Made by a program: the position numbers and the translations under genes. From Rutidosis leptorrhynchoides (Eukaryota > Streptophyta > Magnoliopsida > Asterales > Asteraceae): 64,000 nt of DNA. Location: contig NC_092337.1 in the NCBI RefSeq assembly GCF_046630445.1, positions 193,847,001 through 193,911,000 on the forward strand. Reading direction: 5' to 3'. Every line of letters starts with the position of its first letter. Position 1 is the stretch's first letter. The notes under the pieces were generated by a model. That model saw only the letters and a list, made by a program, of their open reading frames with translations. It did no database searches and had not been told where the DNA came from. Positions 31,874 through 42,322 of the stretch are shown here, piece after piece.

Positions 31874-34010
31874 TTAAAAAAGAAATGGTTTGCTTAAACG
31901 CTCACAACATTTCATATCAATTACAAAGTTGCACTGTTGACACTTGAAAATCATCTCGTATTCCACTAATCTTCCACACCCGTTGCAGTGACCATCGCTG
32001 TTGATACCTTGATCGAAATAGAGATAGTGTGGGTGACCTTTAAGATTGTAACTGCCTCCAAACTTTATATTCAGAAAATCATAAGTTCCTTTGTGGTAGG
32101 GTGTAGCTCTCTGCGGTTCAAGTATTATCGGAGCACATTCGGTATGGATTGAGAAAGCACACCCATTATAACAATGGTAGAAACAACTTTGTGGATCGAA
32201 CTTATCCTCGCAAACTTCACAGAAGTATAGACTTCTATGGTTTTCAACAGGGAAGTAAGATAGACTCATAGGGTGCTTATCATATTTATGCCTAATTTGA
32301 CGAGGTAATAACAAAGCACACTTGACATGCATAAAAACATTACAAGTGTGACAAAGGAATGACAATTGGTCCCAAATATTATCTGAACATAATCGACAAC
32401 TACAAATCTCTCGGTAACGTTTTGTCTGAACCCTTGAAAGGATGTGACCAGGATGAGCTTCGTGTGTTATTTTTTCGGGTATGAACGCACATTTCACATC
32501 TATATGATAGTCGCATTTTACACAACTATAAACAAATCCATTACATATCAATTTGCATACACCACAAACGAACACAGAGAAAAACTTATCGAGGGCATTT
32601 GGATGGAAAATGAGTGTGTGTTGTGGGTGATCCGGGTAATTTTCGACTCTAGTAGGAAGTCGGGTGCACCACTCATGAAGAACAAAGTTGCACTTCTCCT
32701 TTTCATCGGCGCATTTGTAAAATGGCGAACGTATGATTGGTCTCAAACATCCGTTACATAATAGTTCAATTTTTTTCATTGGGTTGTGAGTGGATATAGT
32801 GTTACTTTTTGAGAAATTTGGCTTTGTGATATCATCACTACTTGACTCTACATGTATTAAAATAAGGGGATGTTGATGAAAACTGTTTATGTTTATCATA
32901 TTCCCATCTTCCATTTTTGAAGTTTCGCATCCTACTTGTTTCGAAAACATATGTTTTATTACGCTATCACTATCTTCAGGAAATGGGAGATTGAGGAGAT
33001 CCGGATAATCAGAATCTTTATAATCTTTACTGAATTTGCGGTTTCCTAGCAAATAACAAATTGTCAATACATGTGACAAGATTAAAATCTCTAATTAAGT
33101 AAAGTTGTCAGTTTGTCACAATTAAAGAGGCATCATTTGTCTTAAACAAGTGCGCAAGAAGAATTTACCAAAAGATGAGATGATTGACATGAATGGCTCT
33201 TCTCTTGATGTTGCACAATCTAGATGCGTATAGAACCTACATTTGTCACATTTATACACCCATAAAAGCTTTTTCATAAAATGCTCATTGCATACCCTAC
33301 ACCTAGGATAGAACGAGATCACTCTAGCTTCCTCCGGGAAGGAATAAGAAAGGATGAGAGGGTGAGGAACCATTTCCAGTGTCTTGAATTATCAACTTTT
33401 TGGGTAGAAAAACGCATTCACGATTAATGAAGAAATGAAAACACACGTTACAAACATAAAACTCCCCTTCATGTCTTTTCCCACAAGCATTACATTCACT
33501 TAAAAGTGGTTTGGGCATAGCTACTAATGGATGCTTGTGGCTAGGGTGATAAATGATCCGATCTGTGTTCAATGCCATAGCACAATTTGCATGAATTGTG
33601 AATTTACATTCAGTACAGTCATAAGAGAGCGCAGATCTGACATATAATTCACATAAAACACAAATCCCATAATACCGTTAATGTGTGAGAGTAAGAGTAA
33701 GAGTAAGAGCATGAGTAGGGTGTGATGTGTGTTTTAGTGTAGAGGGAAGCTCTCCACAAAATTTGTGGAGCGAGTAAAGACATGAACGAGTACACTCATA
33801 GTAATGTCTATGAAACCAATTGATTTCTTTTTTGCAACGATGACATTCACGACTTTTGAAGTTTTCACGCTTGATAAGATCATCTTCATCGTCATCATCA
33901 TCATCATCATCATCTTTATCTTCTTCTTCTTCTTCTTCTAAATTTGGATATGTTGGTTGCAAATCTTTTAGTCGAAGTGGATGCTCATGCTCGTCTACAA
34001 GCATCTCCAT
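31874..34010 (-). pseudogene. Cysteine/histidine-rich DC1-domain protein, decayed
   Basis: Two exons: 34010-33169 and 33045-31874, joined by a 123-bp GT-AG intron (33046-33168) that splices in frame (SSFG/NRKF). The product would be about 670 residues with roughly nine DC1/C1-like zinc modules, for example CNACGKRHEGEFYVCNVC, CRVCNEHFM, CGVCKLICNGF and CNGCGRLVEYEMIFKC. The start (MEMLVDEHEHPLRLK) is family-like. An acidic run encoded by a TCA/TTC microsatellite is at residues about 26-43. Exon 1 has two lesions: an in-frame TAA (33678-33680) and a frameshift of net +1 near 33373-33402. Exon 2 is open. DC1 proteins bind zinc and probably lipids or protein partners, often in stress responses; the exact role is unknown. 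Assembly error or allelic decay cannot be excluded. Confidence 0.75.
33883..33945. repeat. TCA/TTC microsatellite coding the DC1 acidic run
   Basis: Runs of TCATCATCA and CTTCTTCTT encode consecutive Asp and Glu near the N-terminus of the DC1 protein. Adjacent GTAAGA hexamers (about 33686-33706) encode an LTLTLT run just before the premature stop. Confidence 0.7.
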
Positions 34011-34699
34011 TCTACTTGATTAGATTTTTTATTATGTAAATTTATCTATCTTATAGATCAAATGTAGTACAACTACAACATATATAAATTATGTATATGT
34101 ATATTCCCTGATTGCAACAGAATGAGAGGTGATTTAATATTCTTTTCTCATCTGCTAAGTTTTGTGTACTTTACTTTGTAATTTTAGATCTTTTATTGTT
34201 ATAAATAAAGAGATAAAGCACATGTGAATATATGCTTAGTCTAAACATCTCTATCTATATTAACCTTATATAATAATTAATATCAAAACAAAATTTGACT
34301 TGAGTGCAGTTAAGTTGATCATCTTGAACACTCGGTCTAGTCACCCTGGTTAACCTTATATGATATGTAGATTTCGAAAAAGGTGACTAAGACGAGGGTG
34401 GTGATTGTAGTTGACTTTTGTCCAACCTCCAAAGTGATCGTAAAAATTGGATGAATTGAGAGTGTGTAAAAGTGTAGTGTCCTTGATTGATAACCCAACC
34501 TTAGTATTTATAAGGTAGTTATTGACGGTTACTTAATAACGTTCCCTCCATAACGGCCACTCAATTATAGTGACGAATTCATGATGAACACTTAATAGGG
34601 TCCTAAAACAAATTTTCAAAGCTAATTATATTTGAAGAATATTTTAATAGTTCTTTACCTTCAAAAACCATACATTTTAAAAATATATGGAGTACTAGT
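34011..34699. other. Upstream region of the DC1 locus
   Basis: AT-rich, no coding sequence. On the minus strand a TTATATATG TATA-like box lies about 70-80 bases before the DC1 start (near 34080-34090). Nothing else recognised. Confidence 0.35.
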
Positions 34700-34708
34700 A
34701 TTAAATTT

Positions 34709-34841
34709 GGGTGATGATTCGTACACCACCAATTTTTAGCCGTACACCACCAAACATGCTTTACATTGTTGTACAGTACAACATCATAATGCATGTTTGG
34801 TGGTGTACGGCTAAAAACTGGTGGTGTACGGATCACTCCCC
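34709..34841. mobile_element. Mutator-type MITE (133 bp, near-perfect palindrome)
   Basis: Terminal inverted repeats of about 50 bp. One arm contains CGTACACCACCAATTTTTAG and CCGTACACCACCAAACATGC, mirrored on the other side by GCATGTTTGGTGGTGTACGG and GGTGTACGGATCACTCCCC. The short centre is itself partly palindromic (TTGTACAGTACAA). It is flanked by a perfect 9-bp duplication ATTAAATTT (34700-34708 and 34842-34850); nine bases is the Mutator superfamily size. It has no coding capacity, so it would be moved by a transposase elsewhere. Confidence 0.85.
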
Positions 34842-35090
34842 ATTAAATTTAGTGGTGCACAATTTGAAGAATATAGTGTACAAAAAAATATTCAAAATAA
34901 TGGGGTCATAGGACTCCACAAGACAACACATAGACTCGCCTGGCACTCAAAGAACCTTCTAGCAATTGTAACTCCACGATCAATCTCGCGTTCGCCTACG
35001 TGGTACTAAAATCCCGAACACCTTCAATGTTTAAGATAATGTTGACTGGGTAAGAGGTACGTCATTGCATGGCACGGCGTAACGTACAAT

Positions 35091-35394
35091 CAGTGGCGGA
35101 AGCAGAAATTTTTTTTGCCAGAGGCAAATTTTTTTTATAAAATGTAGCAACTTTTTTTGGACAAAATGGAGGTTATGCGCCAAAATATGGAGGTTTTGAG
35201 CAAAATATGAAGGTTTTTTGACAAAATCTGAAGGTTTTGGGGCAAAATATGGAGGTTTTGAGGCAAAATATGAAAGCTTTGGGGAAAAAAAAATCCACTA
35301 GGAGCAAAATCGAAAAATTCAAAATTTTTACACTAAAAATTGCAAATTCACTGGGCGCGGATGCCCCCTCTGTCCCTTCTACTTTTCGCCACTG
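35091..35394. mobile_element. hAT-type MITE (304 bp)
   Basis: Ends CAGTGGCGGAAGCAGAA and, inverted, CAGTGGCGAAAAGTAGAA. Flanked by a perfect 8-bp duplication CGTACAAT (35083-35090 and 35395-35402), the hAT size. The interior is about six imperfect copies of a 22-24 bp unit like GGCAAAATATGGAGGTTTTG (about 35155-35285). Noncoding. Confidence 0.88.
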
Positions 35395-35402
35395 CGTACA
35401 AT

Positions 35403-36184
35403 ATCCTTAGCGTGCCATCTCTAAATAATATTTAATAGCATTTTTCATGCTAGACCTGATATGTACAACACATACTCATAGTTTATATGTCATGCGCCTC
35501 ACGTGACAAGCTTGGGGCGGGATGTACGTCATTAGATAGATGAGTATTGTTCACCATCTATTAAATAATAATTTTTTTATATAAAACCGTAATTGTATTG
35601 GGCTGTATATTATTTTTCCGGATACCTAAAAGAATATTGCTTGTTAGATTGGTTGTTCGACTTTCCTTTGCTATCTCCATGACCAGGGATCAGACGCTGC
35701 CTACAACAATTTTTTCCTTTCCTTTACTTTTTCTTTTAACCCAAATTTACTGATCAAATAAAATAATAATATTTCAAAAACTTATCTTTCTTTTTCTTTT
35801 TAGTTTTCTTTTATTCTTTAACAAAAAAACTTGATGTCATCAGATATTTTGGTAATTTAGTTACAAGATATATCGTGTTACACCTTATATAGATTATGTA
35901 CACCCCCTAATAATAATTTCTTTTCTACTATATATTAAGAGATAAGTTTAATAGTGAAGTTATTCTTTAACAAAAAAAACTTGAGGTCATCAGATATTTT
36001 GATAATCTAGTTACAAGATGTATCGCGTTACACCTTATACAGATTATTCACATCCCCCTAATAATAATTTCTTTTCTACTATATATTAAAAGATAAGTTT
36101 AAAAGTGAATGAAGTTATTAATCTAGAATCAATTTTCAACCATTGAATTTGGCAAATTACAATCAATACCTTCATAATCTCGTC

Positions 36185-36220
<36 letters not shown>

Positions 36221-36483
36221 ATAGTGCTATAACCAGAAATTTACAATTGATCTACCAAAAAGGACCTTAAAAACAATTAATGGTTGAAAAAAATTACTAT
36301 TCTAACCTTAAATAAAGTTGAATAGATTTACGGAACAATTAGGGATAATCAAGATATTTATTTATCAATATCAATAAATAATCATCTAAATAATAGTTAT
36401 TTTATTACTATTTAATTAAATATTTAATAATTCAAAAGATAATATAATGTATAAAAGTCATTGAATCTATATATACTCATTTT
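35403..36483. other. AT-rich intergenic region with tandem duplication and T27
   Basis: No gene seen. A roughly 148-bp unit occurs twice in tandem (from 35814 and 35962, each opening ATTCTTTAACAAAAAAA) to about 36110. A run of 27 T at 36190-36216 could be the tail of a retroposed sequence on the minus strand, but no body is recognised. Confidence 0.5.
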
Positions 36484-36803
36484 TGTTATAATTCAGTAGG
36501 CTTATAACTACCTTTAGTGGTTTGATTCTTGATGTTATAATTCAGTAGGCTTATAACTACCTTTAGTGGTTTGATTCTTGATTTAGAATACTAATAATGA
36601 AGTGTAAGAACAAAGATGATAATGGAGAGAAAGAAAGAAACACTTTGTAAGTGTGAGAAATGGTGCAAGTTTAATGCTTGCATTCATGAGTATTTATAGC
36701 CTAAAATCTCAATATAAAAATACATACTTTGTGTACCAAAATTGACTATATGTATACACTAAAATTGACTATCCATATCTATATTATTATTATTATTATA
36801 ACA
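36484..36803 (-). repeat. 3' LTR of C2
   Basis: On the minus strand it opens TGTTATAATAATAATAATAA and ends CTGAATTATAACA. The last ~95 bp hold an internal tandem duplication (plus-strand unit TTATAATTCAGTAGGCTTAT, two copies about 49 bp apart). Confidence 0.92.
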
Positions 36804-36814
36804 CTCCCCCTTGG
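36804..36814 (-). other. Polypurine tract of C2
   Basis: The minus strand reads CCAAGGGGGAG directly before the TG of the 3' LTR. Confidence 0.85.
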
Positions 36815-36964
36815 ATAGCAATTTTATTTTGTTGAAGATCAACTATAAATTACTGCCTCGTTAAAAACCTTGCTAAAGAAAACCCAGTGGGAAAAAACTT
36901 TAGCTAAGGGAAAAAGAGTGCAGCATGGAGTTGACTCCCCCTCAAGTAGACATCGCTTCAGCTG

Positions 36965-39900
36965 TTACATCTTTTGAACATGTCTCATGCCAATGTTATG
37001 AACGTGTGTTCTGAAAATAGCAGTTGGAAGTGCTTTCGTGAAAAGATCAGCAGAGTTTTTGCTAGATTGCACATATCTCATTTCAATCTGGTTGTCCTTA
37101 ATGAGATTTTGAGTGTATGAGAAGAATCTAGGTGGTATGTGTTTTGTTCGGTCACTTTTGATATACCCTTCTTTCATCTGTGCTATGCAAGCTGCATTAT
37201 CTTCATAGATAGTTGTTGGACTTTTATCGCGTTCTAGTCCACAAGAATCAGTAATGAGTTGTGTCATTGATCTCAACCAAAAACATTCTCGAGTAGCTTC
37301 ATGTAATGCAATCACTTCGGCATGATTTGACGATGTAGCAACAAGTGTTTGTTTTTGAGAACGCCATGATATTGCAGTACCTCCATTTAGGAATACATAT
37401 CCAGTTTGAGATTTAGCTTTATGTGGATCAGATAAATAACCTGCATCTGCATAACCAACCAAATCTTGTTTTGATTCGTTAGAATAAAATAATCCTAAAT
37501 CAGTAGTTCCTCGAAGGTATCGAAATATGTGTTTGATCCCATTCCAGTGTCTTTTGGTAGGAGCAGAGCTGAACCTTGCCAACAAATTAACTGCAAAAGA
37601 AATGTCAGGTCTTGTACAATTTGTAAGATACATAAGAGCTCCAATTGCACTAAGATATGGTACTTCTGGTCCAAGAATGTCTTCTTGATCTTCACATGGA
37701 CGAAATGGATCAGCTTCAACATTGAGTGATCTAACAACCATAGGAGTACTTAATGGTTTTACCTTGTCCATATTGAAACGTTTCAAAATCTTTTCAGTAT
37801 ATGTTGTTTGATGTACAAGTAAACCATTAGGCATATGCTCAATTTGTAAACCAAGACAATACTTGGTTTTTTCGAGATCTTTCATTTCAAATTCTTTCTT
37901 TAGAAGTTGAATGGCTTCATGGATCTCTTTATTTGTACCTATGATGTTAAGATCATCAACATAAACAGCTATGATCACATATCCGGATGTTGTTTTCTTA
38001 ATGAAAACACAAGGGCAAGTAAGATTATTTGTATACCCTTTGCTTATCAAGTAATCACTTAATCGGTTATACCACATACGTCCCGATTGTTTTAACCCAT
38101 ATAAAGATCTTTGTAATTTAATCGAATACATTTCTTTGGGTTTTGCATTTGATGCTTCTGGTACCTTAAATCCTTCAGGTATCTTCATATATATATCACT
38201 ATCAAGTGATCCATATAGATAAGCAGTCACAACATCCATGAGATGCATTTCTAAATTTTTAGAAACTGCCAGACTGATTAAGTACCTAAAAGTAATTGCA
38301 TCCATAACAGGAGAATAAGTTTCTTCATAATCAATTTCCGGTCTTTGAGAAAAACCTTGAGCTACAAGTCTAGCTTTATACCTTGTAACTTCATTTTTCT
38401 CATTTCTTTTTCGGACAAAAATCCATCTGTATCCTACAGGTTTCACATCTTTAGGAGTGAGAATGATGGATCCGAAAACTTTTCTTTTATTGAGTGATTC
38501 TAATTCAGCTCGTATTGCTTCTTTTCATTGAGCCCAATCATGTCTATTTTGACATTCAACCATAGATGTTGGTTCTGGATCATCATCATTATTCATGATG
38601 TCATATGCAACATTAAATGAAAATTTCTCATCAAGATTTTTCATTTCATTTCGGTTCCATAATATTTTTGAATATGCATAATTGATTGCAATTTCTGTAT
38701 TGACATCATCAATCTCCTCTGCAGTAGGAGTACTGATTTGTGGTTCTTCTTGAACACTTTCTTTTACTTCATTATCAGCTGATTTTCTTTTTCGAGGATT
38801 TTTATCCTTTGAACCGATTGGTCTTCCACGTTTCTGACGTGGCAAAGATTCATGAGTGACGTTATTGCCAGCTTTTGGAATTTCAATTCGAGCTGGAGTA
38901 TTTACTGCTGGTATATATGATTTTGTCACCGTTTTTGTATCTGTAAATGTATCAGGCAATTGATTTGCAAGTTCTTGTATATGCATTATCTTTTGAACTT
39001 CTGTCTCGCATTCTTTTGTGCGAGGATCAAGATACTTTAATTGAGGTTCACACCATGAAACATCATTTTCTTTATTTTTCATTTCTCCCCCTAATCTAGG
39101 GAACAATGTTTCATTAAAATGACAATCAGCAAAACGTGCTGTAAAAACGTCACCTGTCATAGGTTCAATATACCTTAATATTGAAGATGTTTCATATCCA
39201 ACATATATTCCCAACCTCCTTTGAGGACCCATTTTTGTACGTTGTGGTGTCGCAATTGGAACATACACTGCACAACCAAATGTTCTAAGATGGGAAATAT
39301 TTGGCTCTTGACCAAAAGCAAGTTGTAGGGGGGAATATTTATGACTTGCACTTGGTCTGATGCGAATCAATGCAGCAGCATGTAAAATTGCATGACCCCA
39401 TATAGATACAGGGAGTTTTGTTCTCATTATCAATGGTCTAGCGATTAACTGTAAACGTTTAATCAATGACTCGGCTAAACCATTTTGTGTATGCACATGA
39501 GCAACAGAATGTTCAACAACAATTCCTATAGACATGCAATAGTCATTAAATGCTTGAGATGTAAATTCACCAGCATTATCAAGTCTCACCCTTTTAATGG
39601 TGTAATCAGGAAAATGAGCTCTCAATTTAATAATTTGGGCAAGAAATTTTGCAAATGCCACATTACGGCTTGATAACAGACAAACATGAGACCATCTGCT
39701 AGATGCGTCTATTAGAACCATGAAATATCTAAATGGTCCACATGGTGGATGAATTGGTCCACATATATCACCTTGAATTCTTTCAAGAAACATTGGTGAT
39801 TCTTTCTCAACCTTAAGTGGTGAGGGTCTAGTTATCAATTTTCCAAGAGAGCAAGATGTACATGGAACCATTGTATCATGATGGATTTTTCTATCCTTTA

Positions 39901-40516
39901 GTGGATGTCCATGAGTACATTCAATAATCCTTTTCATCATTGTTGATCCTGGATGGCCTAAACTGTTATGCCATAAACTGAATACACCAGGATCAATATA
40001 TTTTTCGTTAACTACCATATGTATTTCTGGTACATTTATATGTGTATAATGTAATCCAGAACTAAGTCTTGGCAGTTTTTCAACCACATGACTCTTGTCA
40101 GTGATACTTAAATATTTCTCATTTTCTGTTGTCACTGACTGATAATCATACCCGTTAAGGTATATGTCGGAGAAACTCAATAAATTTCTGCTTGACTTGG
40201 GAGAAAATAAGGCATCATTTATTAAAAATTTTGTACCATTTGGTAGTATGAAATTTGCCTTTCCTATCCCTTTTATCAAGTTAGCAGGTCCTGATATTGT
40301 ATGTATAGTTCCTTCCGTTGGTTTTAGATCAATAAAATATTTCTCGGATTTAAGTATAGTGTGTGTAGTTCCACTGTCTGCTATACAGAGATCTCCACCA
40401 CTTGATTGATGTTGTATTCCAGCAAAATTCATATTGAACTTCATATATAAGAAATAAATAGTGAGTACATTAATATTACACAATATTTTAAACGCAAATA
40501 GATAGTACTGAAACAT
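36965..40516 (-). pseudogene. C2 Copia pol with a single in-frame stop
   Basis: One frame from 40516 to 36965, broken only by TGA at 38525-38527, where a Trp would be expected (HDWAQ, stop, KEAIRAELESL). Protease: CIADSGTTHTIL. Integrase: zinc segment LWHNSLGHPG and CTSCSLGKL, catalytic acids in IQGDICGPIH, RVRLDNAGEF and NGLAESLIKRL. Reverse transcriptase: MDVVTAYLYGSLDSDIYMK and YVDDLNIIG. RNase H: GYADAGYLSDPH and YEDNAACIAQ. The stop lies at the integrase-RT boundary, so a truncated product would still contain protease and integrase. The first ~35 codons after 40516 look noncoding; true pol sequence starts near GIQHQSSGGDL. Confidence 0.9.
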
Positions 40517-40579
40517 TTAGCAAACATAATGACAAAGACAGACGATATTAAATCGTTTATTTTTCAAAAGACACATAAC

Positions 40580-41614
40580 TTAAACATTCAAGAAATCTTC
40601 ATATAAATCAGATGGTTTCTCAGTGACTGTTGGATCAATATTATCCACAAAATTTACTTCCTTTTCTTTACCTTTCAGCGAATCCTGATACATCTTAACA
40701 AGATGTTTAGATGTTCGGCAAGTATTAGCCCAGTGGCCCATTCTACCACATCTGTAGCAAGATTCTTCAGAATTTTTAGAAGAATTTTCTTCAACATCTT
40801 GTTTAATGGGCTTGTTTTGTGGTTGATATTTATATTTTCGTGGATTACTATTTCTTTGACCACCACGGCCACGACCACGACCACGTCCACGCCCATTACC
40901 ATTACCATAAGGATGGTTTCTACCATAGTTATGGCTTTTGGCATGATGATGGTGATGGTTATTATAACCACGACCTTGCCCGCGTCCTTGTCCCTGTTTA
41001 TAATTATTTGCAGTATTTGCTTCAGGGATTGCAAGTGTACCAGTAGGACGGGATTGCTGATTTTTCATTAATAGCTCATCATTTTGCTCTGCAACTAAGA
41101 GATATGAATTAAGTTCAGGATATGTTTTGAACTTTAGCATTCTCAAATTTCTTTGCACTGTGATGTTTGCAGCATTCATTGTGGAGAAAGTTTTCTCCAT
41201 CATGTCTGCATCACTAATTTCATGTCCACAGAATTTAAGTTGTGAACATGTATTATACAGAGCTGAGCTGTATTCATTTACTTTCTTAAAGTCTTGGAAC
41301 CTTAATGTTCTCCATTGTTCCATTGCAGCTGGAAGTAAAATTTCTCTTTGATTATTGAATCTGCTTTTGAGACCTTCCCATAAAACATGGGGATCTTCTA
41401 CAGTCACATAATTATTTTGTAGGCATTCATCAATATGTTGATGAATAAAGCAACATGCCGTAGCTTGTTCTTTTTCAGAACAAGTGTTGTTTTCATTTAT
41501 GGTTTCAAGAATGCCCATTGATTTAAGATGCATTTTTACTTTTATAACCCATGGCATGTAGTTGTTTCCAGTTGATTCTAAAGGAGTAAATTTAAGCTTT
41601 TCCAGATTCGACAT
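40580..41614 (-). CDS. C2 gag (344 aa, intact)
   Basis: Starts MSNLEKLKFTPLESTGNNY and ends at TAA 40580-40582. The N-terminal part is a Copia gag of the UBN2 type (YMPWVIKVKMHLKSMGI; EQWRTLRFQDFKKVNEYSS). A Gly/Arg/His-rich stretch follows at about 210-255 (GQGRGQGRGYNNHHHHH; GRGRGRGRGRGG), then a complete CCHC knuckle CYRCGRMGHWANTC at about 288-301. It would package the element RNA into cytoplasmic particles. Pol lies downstream in the same frame after about 140 bases with two stops, so the two are not simply one ORF. Confidence 0.88.
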   Translation of the reverse strand: MSNLEKLKFTPLESTGNNYMPWVIKVKMHLKSMGILETINENNTCSEKEQATACCFIHQHIDECLQNNYVTVEDPHVLWEGLKSRFNNQREILLPAAMEQWRTLRFQDFKKVNEYSSALYNTCSQLKFCGHEISDADMMEKTFSTMNAANITVQRNLRMLKFKTYPELNSYLLVAEQNDELLMKNQQSRPTGTLAIPEANTANNYKQGQGRGQGRGYNNHHHHHAKSHNYGRNHPYGNGNGRGRGRGRGRGGQRNSNPRKYKYQPQNKPIKQDVEENSSKNSEESCYRCGRMGHWANTCRTSKHLVKMYQDSLKGKEKEVNFVDNIDPTVTEKPSDLYEDFLNV

Positions 41615-41983
41615 TTTCTATTATCAAAAATTAAAACAAACATCATGATAAATTAGAGTCAATTTATATTCATAAGTATATAAACATTAAACATAAATTT
41701 AATATAACATAAATGATAAGTAGGTGACAGTGTCGACCATGTGTAAGCAATCATAAATAAATGTTATATAACAAAAATATAAATATTAGTAAACATAAAT
41801 GAAAATTTGGCGACAGTGTCGACCATATATTTTTTCAGGTGGTATAACCGACCTATATCATTCTGGTGGTATAACCGACCATATATCATTTTGGTGGTAT
41901 AACCGACCATATATCATTTTGGTGGTATAACCGACCATATATCATTTTGGTGGCAGAGCCAACCATATTTAGTATTAAGATTA
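41615..41983 (-). repeat. C2 leader with 28-bp tandem repeats
   Basis: Noncoding leader. An array at 41838-41976 has four good units starting GGTGGTATAACCGACC (41838, 41865, 41893, 41921) and one degenerate unit at 41949, spaced 27-28 bp. Two GACAGTGTCGACCAT copies lie at about 41727 and 41813. Confidence 0.8.
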
Positions 41984-41997
41984 TCGTGCTGATAACG
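41984..41997 (-). other. Primer binding site of C2
   Basis: The minus strand reads CGTTATCAGCACGA immediately after the LTR end. This is not the initiator-Met acceptor sequence; the primer tRNA was not identified. Confidence 0.6.
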
Positions 41998-42317
41998 TGT
42001 TATAATTCAGTAGGCTTATAACTACCTTTAGTGGTTTGATTCTTGATGTTATAATTCAGTAGGCTTATAACTACCTTTAGTGGTTTGATTCTTGATTTAG
42101 AATACTAATAATGAAGTGTAAGAACAAAGATGATAATGGAGAGAAAGAAAGAAACACTTTGTAAGTGTGAGAAATGGTGCAAGTTTAATGCTTGCATTCA
42201 TGAGTATTTATAGCCTAAAATCTCAATATAAAAATACATACTTTGTGTACCAAAATTGACTATATGTATACACTAAAATTGACTATCCATATCTATATTA
42301 TTATTATTATTATAACA
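41998..42317 (-). repeat. 5' LTR of C2
   Basis: By eye identical to the 3' LTR at 36484-36803. On the minus strand, a TATAAATACTC TATA-like box precedes U5 (plus-strand GAGTATTTATA, about 42203-42213). Confidence 0.92.
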
Positions 42318-42322
42318 ATTTT

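Larger units (their letters stand above)
36484..42317 (-). mobile_element. Young full-length Copia retrotransposon C2
   Basis: Complete element of 5834 bp with 320-bp LTRs (36484-36803 and 41998-42317), flanked by a perfect ATTTT duplication (36479-36483 and 42318-42322). Reading the two LTRs side by side I found no difference, so insertion is very recent. Gag and most of pol are intact, but pol has one in-frame TGA and gag is separated from pol by a spacer with stops. PPT and PBS are in the expected places. Confidence 0.93.

Noticed and set aside
32444-34911. Plus-strand ORFs across the DC1 locus and the Mutator MITE
   Set aside because: Antisense shadows of DC1 exons or palindromic MITE sequence; no domain or codon signal.
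40675-41071. ORFs opposite and overlapping C2 gag
   Set aside because: Shadow frames of the Gly/Arg/His-rich gag segment; no independent features.
41984-41997. Calling the C2 primer tRNA
   Set aside because: CGTTATCAGCACGA does not match the initiator-Met acceptor end, and I could not assign another tRNA without a search.
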